Source: Gammaproteobacteria bacterium
Lineage (GTDB): Bacteria; Gemmatimonadota; Gemmatimonadetes; Longimicrobiales; Gaopeijiaceae
Assembly: GCA_028821195.1 (NCBI GenBank)
Contig: JAPPHB010000082.1
Location: 67,629 to 131,628 of the forward strand
Length of the DNA stretch: 64,000 bases
Direction of reading: 5' to 3'
Of this stretch, positions 8,885 to 17,916 are shown one piece after another. Below the pieces are notes generated by a model. The model had not been told where the DNA came from and did not search any database. It saw nothing but the letters and a program-made list of their open reading frames with translations. Every line of letters starts with the position of its first letter. The stretch's first letter is position 1. Both the position numbers and the translations under genes were made by a program.

Positions 8885-9802
8885 TCAATCCCCGAACGCG
8901 GCTTCCGCGAGCCGCTTCTTGTACCACTCGGGAAACCCCTTGGTGACCGCGCCGTCGAAGCGCTTCTCGAAGTGCTTCCACAGGCGGTCCTTGAGGTCGT
9001 CCAGGCACTCGTCGCGCACGTCCTCGCGGATGTGGCGGATGATCCTGCCGATCTCGACCGGGGTGCCGCCTTCGATCAGCCCCTCGGCCAGCAGCCCGGT
9101 CACCACCTTCTCCCAGCGCGCCGGCCCGGAAACCGATTCCGCCAGGACCTTCAGGAACTCCGTCTGCCTGAGGCGCTTCCAATCGGGGTTGACGGCGTGG
9201 GCCTCCTTGAACTTCTCCGAGACGAACTTGGCCCGGATCGGGAGACCATCCTCGCCGAAGAGGGGAACCTCGTGGGCACGCTTGATGACCACGCCCTCGA
9301 TCCTGGGCCCGCCCAGGAACGACTCCAGCTCCAGCAGCTTCTCCAGCCGGGCCGCGCTCGACAGCATCCCCTCGAACAGGAGGGGCACCCCCTCGATCCC
9401 CAGCCGGGTCGCCACCCGGGCCTTTTCCTCGTAACCGAGGTAGTCCTCGGTGCCGGCGTCGACATCGAACAGAGCGATGTGGCCCTGCGGCACACGGCCA
9501 TAGGCGAGCGTATTGTGCCGCGGCCGGCCCATCGCCTCGCCGCGATAGACGACGCCCGGCGACAGCAGGCCGTCTGCGGCCATCCGCCGGATCGACGCGA
9601 CCGACGGGGCGAAGAGGTTCGGCGGCTCGTCCAGATCGAGCGTAAGCCGCTTGGAGCGGGCCGACAGGCGCGGCGGATCGCCGACCAGACCCCAACTGAT
9701 CTGCGAGCCGTCCACCTTCTCTTCAACGACGACCGGCTTGTCGAGCAGTCCCTTCGTCGCACGATGGCCGAGGGCGAAGATCTTTCCGTAGCGTCCCGGC
9801 AT
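8885..9802 (-). CDS. RNA ligase (Rnl2-like nucleotidyltransferase)
   Basis: This is a 305-residue stand-alone ATP-grasp-like nucleotidyltransferase. Motif I is EEKVDGSQISWG, with the adenylated Lys about 29. Motif IV is IEGVVIKR and motif V is IRAKFVSEKFKE; a motif III-like stretch is in GHIALFDVD. These are the conserved elements of RNA ligase family proteins that seal 3'-OH/5'-P RNA ends. The start at ATG 9802 (MPGRYGKIFALG) is where family similarity begins. It is divergent from ligA, and TA genes lie downstream. A role in RNA repair is inferred from the family. Confidence 0.85.
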   Translation of the reverse strand: MPGRYGKIFALGHRATKGLLDKPVVVEEKVDGSQISWGLVGDPPRLSARSKRLTLDLDEPPNLFAPSVASIRRMAADGLLSPGVVYRGEAMGRPRHNTLAYGRVPQGHIALFDVDAGTEDYLGYEEKARVATRLGIEGVPLLFEGMLSSAARLEKLLELESFLGGPRIEGVVIKRAHEVPLFGEDGLPIRAKFVSEKFKEAHAVNPDWKRLRQTEFLKVLAESVSGPARWEKVVTGLLAEGLIEGGTPVEIGRIIRHIREDVRDECLDDLKDRLWKHFEKRFDGAVTKGFPEWYKKRLAEAAFGD

Positions 9803-10138
9803 GGTTCTCGTCCGCGTGGAGGTCTGGCTCGCGACAGAGTGTCGAGAGCTTCTCGCGGCGCGAGAACCGGGATCGGCGGCCGACGGAAGTCGGCGGTGGC
9901 TTCGCGTGATGATGCGCCGGGCTGCAGCGTGACGGAATAAGCACGGCCGAGGCCTTCCGGTCAAGAGGTCCCTGGGCGCTCTCGGCCGCCAGACCGGCAG
10001 GGTCTCCGTGCGTGGCGAATCCCCCCGGAGCGTGGCCATGGCGTTGAGGTTATCGTTGTGTCGTTCGTCACCGCGGGCGGGCACAATCCATATCCGGCCC
10101 GGCCCGAGGAGCCTCCCTGACCCCTTGAGAACCAGGAC
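9803..10138. other. 336-bp divergent intergenic region between RNA ligase and ligA
   Basis: No credible gene is seen. It must contain the divergent promoters of the RNA ligase and ligA genes, but no clear -35/-10 pair stands out. One perfect 7-bp hairpin (TTCTCGC, 3-nt loop, GCGAGAA; 9850-9866) lies in the RNA ligase 5' leader. Confidence 0.5.
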
Positions 10139-12196
10139 GTGACCGCAAGCGAGGGGGAAGTTCGGCGCCGAGCCGACCGCCTGCGCGCCGAGATCAGGCG
10201 CCACGACCACCTCTACCATGTCGAGAACCGGCCGGAGATCTCGGACGGCGCCTACGACAGGCTGTTTCGCGAGCTTCAAGCCATCGAGGAGGAGTTTCCA
10301 CACCTCCTGACCCCCGACTCGCCCACGCAACGGGTCGGGGCGGATCCGCTTTCGGAGCTGCCGGTGGTGCGGCATGTGGTGCCGATGCTCTCGCTCGACT
10401 CATCCGAAACGGAGGAGGATCTTCGCCGCTTCGACGAGCGCGTGCGCAAGGCCGTGGACGGGCCGGTCGAGTACCTCGTGGAGCCAAAACTGGATGGGTC
10501 CTCGCTGGAAGTGGTCTACGTGGATGGGGTGCTGGACCGCGCCGTGACGCGGGGGAACGGGGTGGAGGGCGAGGGCGTCACCGAGAATGCGCGTACGATC
10601 CCTTCGGTGCCGCTGCGGCTACGCGCCGACCGCGACCCGCTTCCGATCCCATCCCTGCTGGCGGTCCGCGGCGAAGTCCTCATGTACCTGTCGTCCTTCG
10701 AGGAACTCAACCGGGGCCGGGTCGAAGCAGGGCTCGAACCCTACGCCAACCCCCGCAACGCGGCGGCAGGAGCGCTCCGGCAGCTGGACTCGCGCATCAC
10801 GCGGACGCGGCCGCTGGAGTTTTTCGCCTTCGACATCCTCGACGTCACCTGGACGACCTCCGCCACCGAGGAGGGAGAGGCTTCCGCCCGGGAAGGGACG
10901 GCCTTCGACACCGACGAGCAGGCGGTCGAGGCGCTGCGCAGCTGGGGGCTGCGGCTCCCGGACCGCACCCGCAAGGTCGCGGACATCGACGAGGCCATCG
11001 CCTACCACGCCGAGTTCGCGCGGGACCGGGACGACCTCGACTACGAGATCGACGGAGTGGTGCTGAAGCTGAACGCGCTGGCTCCGCGTGACGCGCTGGG
11101 GAGCACGTCCCACCACCCCAGGTGGGCGTTCGCATTCAAGTTCGCGCCCCGGCAGGAGGTGACCCGCCTGGAGCGCATCACCGTGCAGGTAGGCCGCACG
11201 GGCAAGCTGACCCCGCTCGCCCTGTTGCGCCCCGTCGAGGTTGGGGGCGTAACCGTGTCGCGCGCCTCGCTGCACAACCGCGAGGAGTTGGAGCGCAAGG
11301 ATGTGCGCGCGGGCGACCTGGTCCGCATTCAGCGCGCGGGCGACGTCATTCCGCAGGTCGTCGAGCGGGTGGAGGAACCCGGGCGGGCGCGCAGCGAAGC
11401 CTTCCGGATGCCCGAGGAGTGCCCCCGGTGCGGCGCTGCCGTGCTGGAAGAGGGGCCCTTCGTGGTGTGTTCGAACCGTCTGGGCTGTCCGGCCCAACTG
11501 GAACGCGGCATCGAGCATTTCGTGTCGCGGGGCGGGCTCGACATCGAGGGCCTGGGCTCGGAGACGGTTGCGCTATTGGTCGGCGAGGATCTGGTGCGCG
11601 AGCCCGCCGATCTCTTCGATCTCACCCCGGACGACCTCCTAAAGCTCGAGGGGTTCGCGGAGACCAGGTCGCAGAAGCTGGCAGCGGCGATTCAGAGTGC
11701 GAGGAAGACGGAGCTCGCGCGCTTCATCTACGGCTTGGGCATCCCCGAGGTGGGAGCCACGGTGGCGCGGGTGCTGGCCGGCGAGTTCCGTAGTCTCCCG
11801 AAGCTCCGCGAAGCGACGCCCGAGCGGCTCGAGGAGGTGGAGGGGATCGGGCCCATCATGTCGGAGAAGATCACGGGATTCTTCAACGATGATGCCCGGG
11901 CCGCTTCCGTGGATGCCATTCTGTCCAAGGACTTCGACCTGATTCCTCCGCCCGAGCGGGAGAGCCGCGCGCTGGAGGGAAAGAGCTTCGTGTTCACGGG
12001 AAGGCTGGACTCGATCACGCGATCCGAGGCGAAGAAGCGCGTGGGGAGCCTGGGTGGACGCGTCGTTTCTTCCGTGAGCTCCGCCACCGGCTACCTGGTG
12101 AGGGGCGAGCGAGCGGGATCCAAGGCGAAGAAGGCCGAAGAGCTGAATGTTCCGGTGCTGGACGAGCAGGCCTTCCTGAGGTTGCTCGAGGAATAG
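10139..12196 (+). CDS. ligA: NAD-dependent DNA ligase
   Basis: This 685-residue protein has full LigA architecture. Domain Ia (HDHLYHVENRPEISDGAYD) binds NMN. The adenylation domain has Lys about 117 in EPKLDGSS. An OB fold follows, then a four-cysteine zinc finger (CPRCG ... CSNRLGCP), helix-hairpin-helix repeats, and a C-terminal BRCT domain (about residues 608-685, GKSFVFTGRLDSITRSEA). It seals nicks during replication and repair. The predicted start is GTG 10139, as the encoded N-terminus is family-like from residue 6 on. Confidence 0.97.
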   Translation: MTASEGEVRRRADRLRAEIRRHDHLYHVENRPEISDGAYDRLFRELQAIEEEFPHLLTPDSPTQRVGADPLSELPVVRHVVPMLSLDSSETEEDLRRFDERVRKAVDGPVEYLVEPKLDGSSLEVVYVDGVLDRAVTRGNGVEGEGVTENARTIPSVPLRLRADRDPLPIPSLLAVRGEVLMYLSSFEELNRGRVEAGLEPYANPRNAAAGALRQLDSRITRTRPLEFFAFDILDVTWTTSATEEGEASAREGTAFDTDEQAVEALRSWGLRLPDRTRKVADIDEAIAYHAEFARDRDDLDYEIDGVVLKLNALAPRDALGSTSHHPRWAFAFKFAPRQEVTRLERITVQVGRTGKLTPLALLRPVEVGGVTVSRASLHNREELERKDVRAGDLVRIQRAGDVIPQVVERVEEPGRARSEAFRMPEECPRCGAAVLEEGPFVVCSNRLGCPAQLERGIEHFVSRGGLDIEGLGSETVALLVGEDLVREPADLFDLTPDDLLKLEGFAETRSQKLAAAIQSARKTELARFIYGLGIPEVGATVARVLAGEFRSLPKLREATPERLEEVEGIGPIMSEKITGFFNDDARAASVDAILSKDFDLIPPPERESRALEGKSFVFTGRLDSITRSEAKKRVGSLGGRVVSSVSSATGYLVRGERAGSKAKKAEELNVPVLDEQAFLRLLEE

Positions 12197-12378
12197 CCGA
12201 GCGGAATCCCGGACTACCGCCCGTGTTCGGTCTGCGGGTGACGGTGCCCGCAACCCGGCCGGGGCCCGAATGGCATCCACCGGTGCGCGATTTCGGCGGC
12301 GCGTTTATCGTTCCTGACATGAAACCCCCGAATCGCGCCCCCAGCCGCCGCTCCGTGGCCCCTCCCGGATAGCCGGAT

Positions 12379-13341
12379 TTGATCCTCCCCGCACTGGGAC
12401 TGTTCGGCGGCGTGATCGGCCTCTATCTCGGCGCCCATTGGCTCGTTTTTGGCGCGGCCGGCCTGGGCAGGACGATCGGGGCGCGGCCCATCGTGGTGGG
12501 GCTTACCGTGGTCTCCCTGGGCACGTCCGCGCCCGAACTGGTGGTGTGTGTGCTCGCGGCCATCGGAGGGAGTTCCGACCTGGCGATCGGCAACGCCCTC
12601 GGCTCCAATCTCGCCAACGTCGGCCTGATCCTCGCGGTCACCGCCATCGTCCAGCCGCTCGGCGTCAACCGGCGCATGGTGGTGCGCGAGATTCCCGCCA
12701 TGCTCGCGATCACCGTGCTGGCCTATCCGCTGATCGCCGACCAGTACGCATCTCGATTGGACGGGGCGGTTCTTCTGGGCGTGCTCGTGATCTACCTGGG
12801 CGCTCTGCTGCGCTCGGCGCGCCGCGAGACCCCCGAGATCCTCAAGGAGTTCGAGGCGTTTTCCGAGGATGATGCCCGTACGAAGCCGACATCGGTCACG
12901 AAGAACGTCCTGCTGGTCCTCTTGGGATCGGGACTTCTGGTGCTGGGCGGGAGGCTGATCGTAGTCAGCGCAATCGATATCGCCACGGGGATGGGCATCT
13001 CGGAGCTGCTCATCGGCGGAACCGTCGTCGCCATCGGCACGTCGCTGCCCGAACTGGCCACCTCGGTGGTCGCGGCGACCCGCAACGAGGCGGATATCGC
13101 CGTCGGCAACGTCATCGGCTCCAACATCTTCAATCTGACCGCGGTCCTGGGCACCGCAGCCGTCATCGAACCGCTCTCGGTCGCCTCGGGCGTGCTGGGC
13201 CGCGAATTCCTCGCGATGTTCATCCTGTCGGCGCTGGTGTGGCCGATGGCGTGGTCCGCGCTCAAGGTGCGGCGCTGGGAAGGACTTACGCTCCTCGCGC
13301 TCTACGCCGTATTCTGGCTGTGGCTGGGGGGGAGCGCATGA
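12379..13341 (+). CDS. Calcium/sodium (CaCA) antiporter
   Basis: This 320-residue inner-membrane protein has about ten hydrophobic segments. It shows the two inverted alpha-repeats of the CaCA family, GLTVVSLGTSAPELVV near the N-terminus and GTVVAIGTSLPELATSVV in the second half, each followed by an AIGN/AVGN-x-x-GSN motif. Such YrbG-like proteins exchange Na+ (or H+) for Ca2+. The start is TTG 12379, chosen because the first helix begins immediately. The stop overlaps the next gene start (ATGA), so it leads an apparent operon with the DUF2157 gene and probably fabI. Confidence 0.92.
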   Translation: MILPALGLFGGVIGLYLGAHWLVFGAAGLGRTIGARPIVVGLTVVSLGTSAPELVVCVLAAIGGSSDLAIGNALGSNLANVGLILAVTAIVQPLGVNRRMVVREIPAMLAITVLAYPLIADQYASRLDGAVLLGVLVIYLGALLRSARRETPEILKEFEAFSEDDARTKPTSVTKNVLLVLLGSGLLVLGGRLIVVSAIDIATGMGISELLIGGTVVAIGTSLPELATSVVAATRNEADIAVGNVIGSNIFNLTAVLGTAAVIEPLSVASGVLGREFLAMFILSALVWPMAWSALKVRRWEGLTLLALYAVFWLWLGGSA

Positions 13342-14471
13342 GCAGATCCGACATGGAATCCGCGCTGGAGCGCTGGCAGGAGGCCGGGCTCATCTCCGGC
13401 GAACTGGCCGAGCGGCTGCGGGAGGAGCACGCCCACAGCCAGCGGCGCGGGCGCCGGCGGTTTCTGCAATACGCCGTCGCGGGAATGGCGGGCATTCTTC
13501 TGGTGATCGCGGCGGTCACCTTCTTTGCCTGGTCCTGGCCCGAACTGGGGCCCGGGGCGCGTACCGGCGTGATTGCCGGGACGGGGATCGCGATCGTGCT
13601 GCTGGGGATGCGGCTCGAGGCCGCGCGGCGCTACGTGCCGGTGACCTGCGCGCTCCAGACCAGCGGTCTGATTCTGCTTCTCACGGCGTACGTATACTCG
13701 ATGGAGGCCTGGGAAAACACGACGCCGGGCGGCGTCCTGGTCGGCCTTCTCGCCCTGGCGACTCCGGTCGCGATCATGCCGGTCTTCGTGCGCCGCAACC
13801 CGATCATGCCGGCGGTGGGTACGGCGCTCGGCTACGGCTTTCTGGCGGCGTTTCTCTTTCGAGCCTTCGATCTGGACACCGACAACATCATCTGGATCCT
13901 CGACGGTGCGCTGGCGGCTGCGCTGGTGGTTCTTGCCCTGCTGCTGCGCGCGGGACACGCACAGTCGGTCTCGCGCCGAACGTTGTACGCGTTCACCGTC
14001 AGCCTCTACGTGGGCTATCCGATGGCGGGCCTTACCGTGGCCGGGCCCTTCGAGCTCGGCGCGGAGACGCTCCTGGCCCTGGACGCCTGGCTGTTGCTGG
14101 TCACGGCGCTGGCCCTCTGGGGCATCCATCGGGCTCCGGCGATGCTGCGGAGCGCACGCTACAGCCTGCACCTCGCGGCATCGGTTCTGATAGCCATTCC
14201 TCTGGGGTTCGGAACCGCGCTCGATGTGTCCGATCTTCCGCCGCTGGGCGCCGCAGCGGTGGTGGCGGGAGCCGGGGCGTGCGGACTGTGGTACGGACTG
14301 CGCACGAACGCGCGGCCGCTCGTGCTGTGTTCCTGCGTGACCATCGTGTGCGCCGCATGGTATCTGGCTGTCGACGCCGGCGACAGACTGGGCTCCGTGG
14401 TCGCGCTGGCGTTTACGGCGGCGCTGTTCTTCTGGGTGGCCACCCGGTTGGGCAGTGGGAAGGAGGCATGA
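13338..14471 (+). CDS. DUF2157 polytopic membrane protein
   Basis: The 377-residue protein starts at ATG 13338, overlapping the antiporter stop by 4 nt. A soluble N-terminal helix pair ([20 protein letters not shown]) precedes about ten membrane segments. This is the DUF2157 pattern: a short cytosolic regulator-like head and a polytopic membrane domain. The function is unknown. The position between an antiporter and fabI suggests translation coupling only, not a shared pathway. Confidence 0.8.
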   Translation: MSRSDMESALERWQEAGLISGELAERLREEHAHSQRRGRRRFLQYAVAGMAGILLVIAAVTFFAWSWPELGPGARTGVIAGTGIAIVLLGMRLEAARRYVPVTCALQTSGLILLLTAYVYSMEAWENTTPGGVLVGLLALATPVAIMPVFVRRNPIMPAVGTALGYGFLAAFLFRAFDLDTDNIIWILDGALAAALVVLALLLRAGHAQSVSRRTLYAFTVSLYVGYPMAGLTVAGPFELGAETLLALDAWLLLVTALALWGIHRAPAMLRSARYSLHLAASVLIAIPLGFGTALDVSDLPPLGAAAVVAGAGACGLWYGLRTNARPLVLCSCVTIVCAAWYLAVDAGDRLGSVVALAFTAALFFWVATRLGSGKEA

Positions 14472-14472
14472 A

Positions 14473-15363
14473 ATGCTTGGGATAGATCTGAGCGGCAAGC
14501 GCGCGTTCATCGCGGGCGTTGCGGACGACAGGGGGTACGGCTGGGCCATCGCCCGGGCGATGGCTGCGGCCGGCGCCACCATCTGCCTGGGCACCTGGCC
14601 GCCGGTGATGCGCATCTTCCGGATGAGTCTGAAGAGGGGCAGGCTGGATCGCTCACTCCCGGGCGGAGGCGAACTCGAAATCGAGAAGATCTATCCCCTC
14701 GACGCCATCTTCGACACCCCGGAGGACATTCCCGCGAAGTATCGTGACGACAAGCGCTATCGTGCGGTCGACGGCTACACCATCCAGGAGGTTGCGGACA
14801 CCCTTCGCGCCGATTTCGGGGATGGGTGCCTGGATATCCTCGTGCACTCGCTCGCGAACGGCCCGGAGGTGCGCAAGCCGCTCATCGAGACCAGCCGTAG
14901 CGGCTACCTGGCCGCGATCAGCGCCAGTTCCTACTCGCTCGTCAGCATGGTCCAGCGCTTCGGTCCCCTCATGCGACCGGGCGCGGCGGCGGTCTCGCTG
15001 AGCTACCTGGCTTCCGAGCGGGTCATCCCCGGGTACGGCGGGGGGATGAGCGCGGCCAAGGCGGCGCTCGAGAGCGACACCCGCGTGCTCGCCTTCGAGG
15101 CTGGGCGACGGTGGGGGATGCGGGTGAACACCATCAGCGCGGGCCCGCTGCCCAGCCGGGCGGCGTCGGCGATCGGCCTGATCGACCGCATGGTCGAGTA
15201 CTACCGCACCAATGCGGCCCTGCCGGAGGTGAATACCGCCGACGACGTGGCCAACGCCGCCGCCTTCCTGTGCTCGCCGCTGGGGGCGGGGATCACCGGC
15301 GCGACCCTACATGTGGACAAGGGCTACCACGTCATGGGCATCGCCGCGGAGCCGCAGCTCTAG
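14473..15363 (+). CDS. fabI: Enoyl-ACP reductase (plant/chlamydial-type FabI)
   Basis: This 296-residue short-chain dehydrogenase-like protein starts at ATG 14473 behind the strong site GGAAGGAGG. It reduces enoyl-ACP with NAD(P)H in fatty-acid elongation. The catalytic Tyr188/Lys196 lie in [19 protein letters not shown], the Tyr-x7-Lys spacing known from plant ENR. A characteristic insertion [20 protein letters not shown] replaces the shorter loop of the E. coli enzyme. The N-terminal nucleotide-binding stretch is [16 protein letters not shown]. It is followed after 4 nt by a class III aminotransferase. Confidence 0.95.
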   Translation: MLGIDLSGKRAFIAGVADDRGYGWAIARAMAAAGATICLGTWPPVMRIFRMSLKRGRLDRSLPGGGELEIEKIYPLDAIFDTPEDIPAKYRDDKRYRAVDGYTIQEVADTLRADFGDGCLDILVHSLANGPEVRKPLIETSRSGYLAAISASSYSLVSMVQRFGPLMRPGAAAVSLSYLASERVIPGYGGGMSAAKAALESDTRVLAFEAGRRWGMRVNTISAGPLPSRAASAIGLIDRMVEYYRTNAALPEVNTADDVANAAAFLCSPLGAGITGATLHVDKGYHVMGIAAEPQL

Positions 15364-15367
15364 GGTG

Positions 15368-16738
15368 ATGAGCGGCGGGCGTCCCTTCGGCGATGCCCTG
15401 CCGCACATCCGGGTCATGCCCCCGGGGCCGCGCTCGCGAGCGCTCGGGAAGCGGTTGCGGCGGGCCGAATCCCGCAACGTGACCTTCATCGGCGACCGCT
15501 TCCCGGTCTTCTGGGACGAGGCCCTGGGGTCCAACGTGCGCGATGCCGACGGCAACGTGTACGTCGACCTGACGGGCGCGTTCGGAGTGGCCTTTGCCGG
15601 TCACCGCCATCCGCGAATCGTGCGGGCGGCGGCCGAGCAGCAGCACCGGCTGACGCACGGGATGGGCGACATCCACCCTCCGGCGGCCAAGGTCGAACTG
15701 CTGGAACGGCTGACCGGGCTCGCTCCCTGGCCGGAGGCGCGCGCGGTTCTGGCCTCTGCAGGATCCGAAGCCGTGGAAATCGCGTTGAAAACCGCCGAGT
15801 TATCCACAGGACGATCGGGCATCCTCGCCTTTGCATGTGGATATCACGGTCTGACCCTCGGCGCGCTGGCCACCACCCACCGGGACGACTTCCGCGCGCC
15901 CTTCCGCAGGCGTCTCTACGATGGCGTGGCGTTCGCTCCGTTCCCCGGCCGCCCGGAAGAGGTGTCGCCGAGCCTCGCGGCGTGTGAGCGGGCGTTCGAG
16001 GATGGCGCCCGCCGTGGAGCCGCGATCGGCGCGGTGCTGGTGGAGCCGGTGCAGGGCCGCGGGGGCGTGCGCATCCCGCCGCCGGGGTTCTTTCCGGCAC
16101 TGTGCGCGCTCGCCCGGCAGCACGGGGCGGCCGTAGTGGCCGACGAAGTGTTCACCGGCCTCGGCCGCTGCGGGAGCATGTTCGCGGGGCCCCCCCTCGG
16201 GCTCGACGCCGATCTCATCTGCCTGGGCAAGGCCCTGGGCGGCGGCTTCCCCCTGAGCGCGTGTCTGGGGACAAGAGAGATCTTCGACGCCTGGCCGGAG
16301 TCCGCCGGCGAGGCCCTGCATACCAGCACCTTCCTCGGACACCCGGTCGCCTGCGCCGCGTCACTGGCCTTCCTGGACCTTGTGGAGTCGGAGCGCCTCC
16401 ACCGGCACGCGGCGAGCTTGGGGGAGCACCTCCTCGCCCATCTGCGCGAAGGACTGGGTGGCGTCGCGCACGTGAGGGAGGTACGGGGGCTGGGTCTGCT
16501 GGCCGGAATCGAGATCGTTCGTCGCGCGCCGGCATCGCCTGGGCCCGCTGAAGTCGTGCCCTGGGAGGGAGCGGGGGCCCGCATCGCCGCCCGGCTCCTG
16601 GCGCAAGGCGTGATGGTGCTGCCCGCGGGCGACCAGGGTCAGGTGATCGAACTGACTCCTCCCGCAACCATGCCCCGCGAGCTGCTTTACCACGCGCTGG
16701 ACCAACTGGTTCGCGCCGTCGTCGATCTACCGGAATAG
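15368..16738 (+). CDS. Class III PLP-dependent aminotransferase
   Basis: This 456-residue fold-type I aminotransferase has cofactor-binding Asp about 259 (VVADEVFTGLGRCGSMF) and Schiff-base Lys about 288 (CLGKALGGGFPLS). The N-terminal GSNVRDADGNVYVDLTGAFG and AGSEAVEIALKTA are typical of 4-aminobutyrate/ornithine/diaminobutyrate-type transaminases. The exact amine donor is not determinable. It begins 4 nt after fabI, so it is cotranscribed. Its last 12 nt overlap the 3' end of the convergent hydrolase gene. Confidence 0.9.
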   Translation: MSGGRPFGDALPHIRVMPPGPRSRALGKRLRRAESRNVTFIGDRFPVFWDEALGSNVRDADGNVYVDLTGAFGVAFAGHRHPRIVRAAAEQQHRLTHGMGDIHPPAAKVELLERLTGLAPWPEARAVLASAGSEAVEIALKTAELSTGRSGILAFACGYHGLTLGALATTHRDDFRAPFRRRLYDGVAFAPFPGRPEEVSPSLAACERAFEDGARRGAAIGAVLVEPVQGRGGVRIPPPGFFPALCALARQHGAAVVADEVFTGLGRCGSMFAGPPLGLDADLICLGKALGGGFPLSACLGTREIFDAWPESAGEALHTSTFLGHPVACAASLAFLDLVESERLHRHAASLGEHLLAHLREGLGGVAHVREVRGLGLLAGIEIVRRAPASPGPAEVVPWEGAGARIAARLLAQGVMVLPAGDQGQVIELTPPATMPRELLYHALDQLVRAVVDLPE

Positions 16739-17644
16739 ACCGCTCGCCTTCAGATACTCGAGCGTCGCAGCCGCGCACGCCTCCGGCTGCTCCAGTTGCA
16801 CGAGGTGCGTCCCTCCGGGGATCCAGGCATAGTCCACGGTCGGGATATGATGGAGTTCGGTGGTCGGGAAATACGTGTAGGGGATGCCGGGGTCGGCCCC
16901 GATGACCATCGTCGGACAGGCGAGCGCCCCGAAGTCGATCAACGCCGCATACTGTCCGCCGTACCTGTAGATCCGGGCCTCATACTCGCGGGGACAGCGA
17001 AGGCCATACCCATCCCCGTCCGCGGATCGGCGCAGCGTCGTCCGGGCCATGAGCCGGCGTACTCCGCGTGCCACGTACTGGAACGCGGGCATGTACAGCA
17101 GCACCTCCGCGAACTCCTCTCGCGTCGAATACCGGTCCGCGCGCGCAAGCGTCATCGTGGCTGCGCGCCTCGCCACGTCCGCGCACTCCTCCCGCGCGGG
17201 TCCGAACTCGCACAGCGGCGGATCGAAGAGAACGCGGGCCGCGAACTCCCCCCCGCGCGTGGGCGACAGCAGCGAGACGAGGCCCGAGAGAGAATGGAAC
17301 ACGCCGGCTTGCGGCTTCTTGCCGAAGCCCCTCCCGATGGCTTCCTGGATGCGCAGGTGGTCGTCGATGAGCGTGGGCACATTGTGGCGTCCGAGCAGCC
17401 CGGGCGTATTCCAGCCGTGGTTCCTGAGGTCGTAGAGCACGAGATCGAAGTCGTCCGCGAACAGCGACCAGAACGGGTAGTAGAGATCGATCGCGAGGCT
17501 GTTGCCGTGGCTCATCACGATGCGCGGGCCGGAGGGATTCCCGTGGCGCCGGAGCGTGGTCGACGCGCCATCGCCCAGACGCACATCGTGCATGGCAAGA
17601 GGTTCGGGTACCTGCCAGACCTGCGTGCCTTCGGGATCACTCAT
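16727..17644 (-). CDS. Alpha/beta hydrolase
   Basis: This 305-residue alpha/beta-hydrolase has an oxyanion/HG-like motif (IVMSHGNSLAIDLYYPF), a DLRNHGWNTP strand-4 region, nucleophile elbow FHSLSGLVSL, and a C-terminal catalytic His in IPGGTHLVQLEQP. The specificity is unknown (esterase, lactonase or peptidase-like). ATG 17644 is used; an in-frame TTG at 17671 would add nine residues, and neither has a convincing ribosome site. It is convergent and overlapping by 12 nt with the aminotransferase. Its upstream side faces the tRNA pair. Confidence 0.8.
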   Translation of the reverse strand: MSDPEGTQVWQVPEPLAMHDVRLGDGASTTLRRHGNPSGPRIVMSHGNSLAIDLYYPFWSLFADDFDLVLYDLRNHGWNTPGLLGRHNVPTLIDDHLRIQEAIGRGFGKKPQAGVFHSLSGLVSLLSPTRGGEFAARVLFDPPLCEFGPAREECADVARRAATMTLARADRYSTREEFAEVLLYMPAFQYVARGVRRLMARTTLRRSADGDGYGLRCPREYEARIYRYGGQYAALIDFGALACPTMVIGADPGIPYTYFPTTELHHIPTVDYAWIPGGTHLVQLEQPEACAAATLEYLKASGLFR

Positions 17645-17713
17645 GGCGGAACCGGTCGGGGGTTGATTCAACGCGGGGGAAGTCGGTATCTTACCGGCCC
17701 TTTGCTTGAAGAC

Positions 17714-17786
17714 GCCCCCATCGTCTAGTGGCCTAGGATACTTGGTTCTCAGCCAAGAGACCGGGGTTCGACTCCCCGTGGGGGTA
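17714..17786 (+). tRNA. tRNA-Glu (CTC)
   Basis: The 73-nt cloverleaf has acceptor GCCCCCA paired with TGGGGGT (one G-U at the end), D-arm GTCTAGTGGCCTAGGA, anticodon stem CTTGG/CCAAG with loop TTCTCAG (anticodon CTC at 17748-17750), and T-arm CGGGGTTCGACTCCCCG. CCA is not encoded. Confidence 0.96.
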
Positions 17787-17833
17787 TCGCGGAACGCGGG
17801 CCGTCGCTTTCGGGTGCGGCCCGGGTTTCGTTT

Positions 17834-17906
17834 GGCCGCTTAGCTCAGTTGGCAGAGCACTACGCTCACATCGTAGGGGTCGCTGGTTCGAGTCCAGCAG
17901 CGGCCA
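17834..17906 (+). tRNA. tRNA-Val (CAC)
   Basis: The 73-nt cloverleaf has acceptor GGCCGCT/AGCGGCC, D-arm AGCTCAGTTGGCAGAGC, anticodon stem CTACG/CGTAG with loop CTCACAT (anticodon CAC at 17867-17869), and T-loop GGTTCGAGTCC. CCA is not encoded. It lies 47 nt after tRNA-Glu, probably as one transcript. Confidence 0.96.
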
Positions 17907-17916
17907 CTCCTCCGCT

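Noticed and set aside
9850..9866. Perfect hairpin upstream of the RNA ligase as a riboswitch or terminator.
   Set aside because: A single 7-bp stem without a T-run or further conserved structure is not enough.
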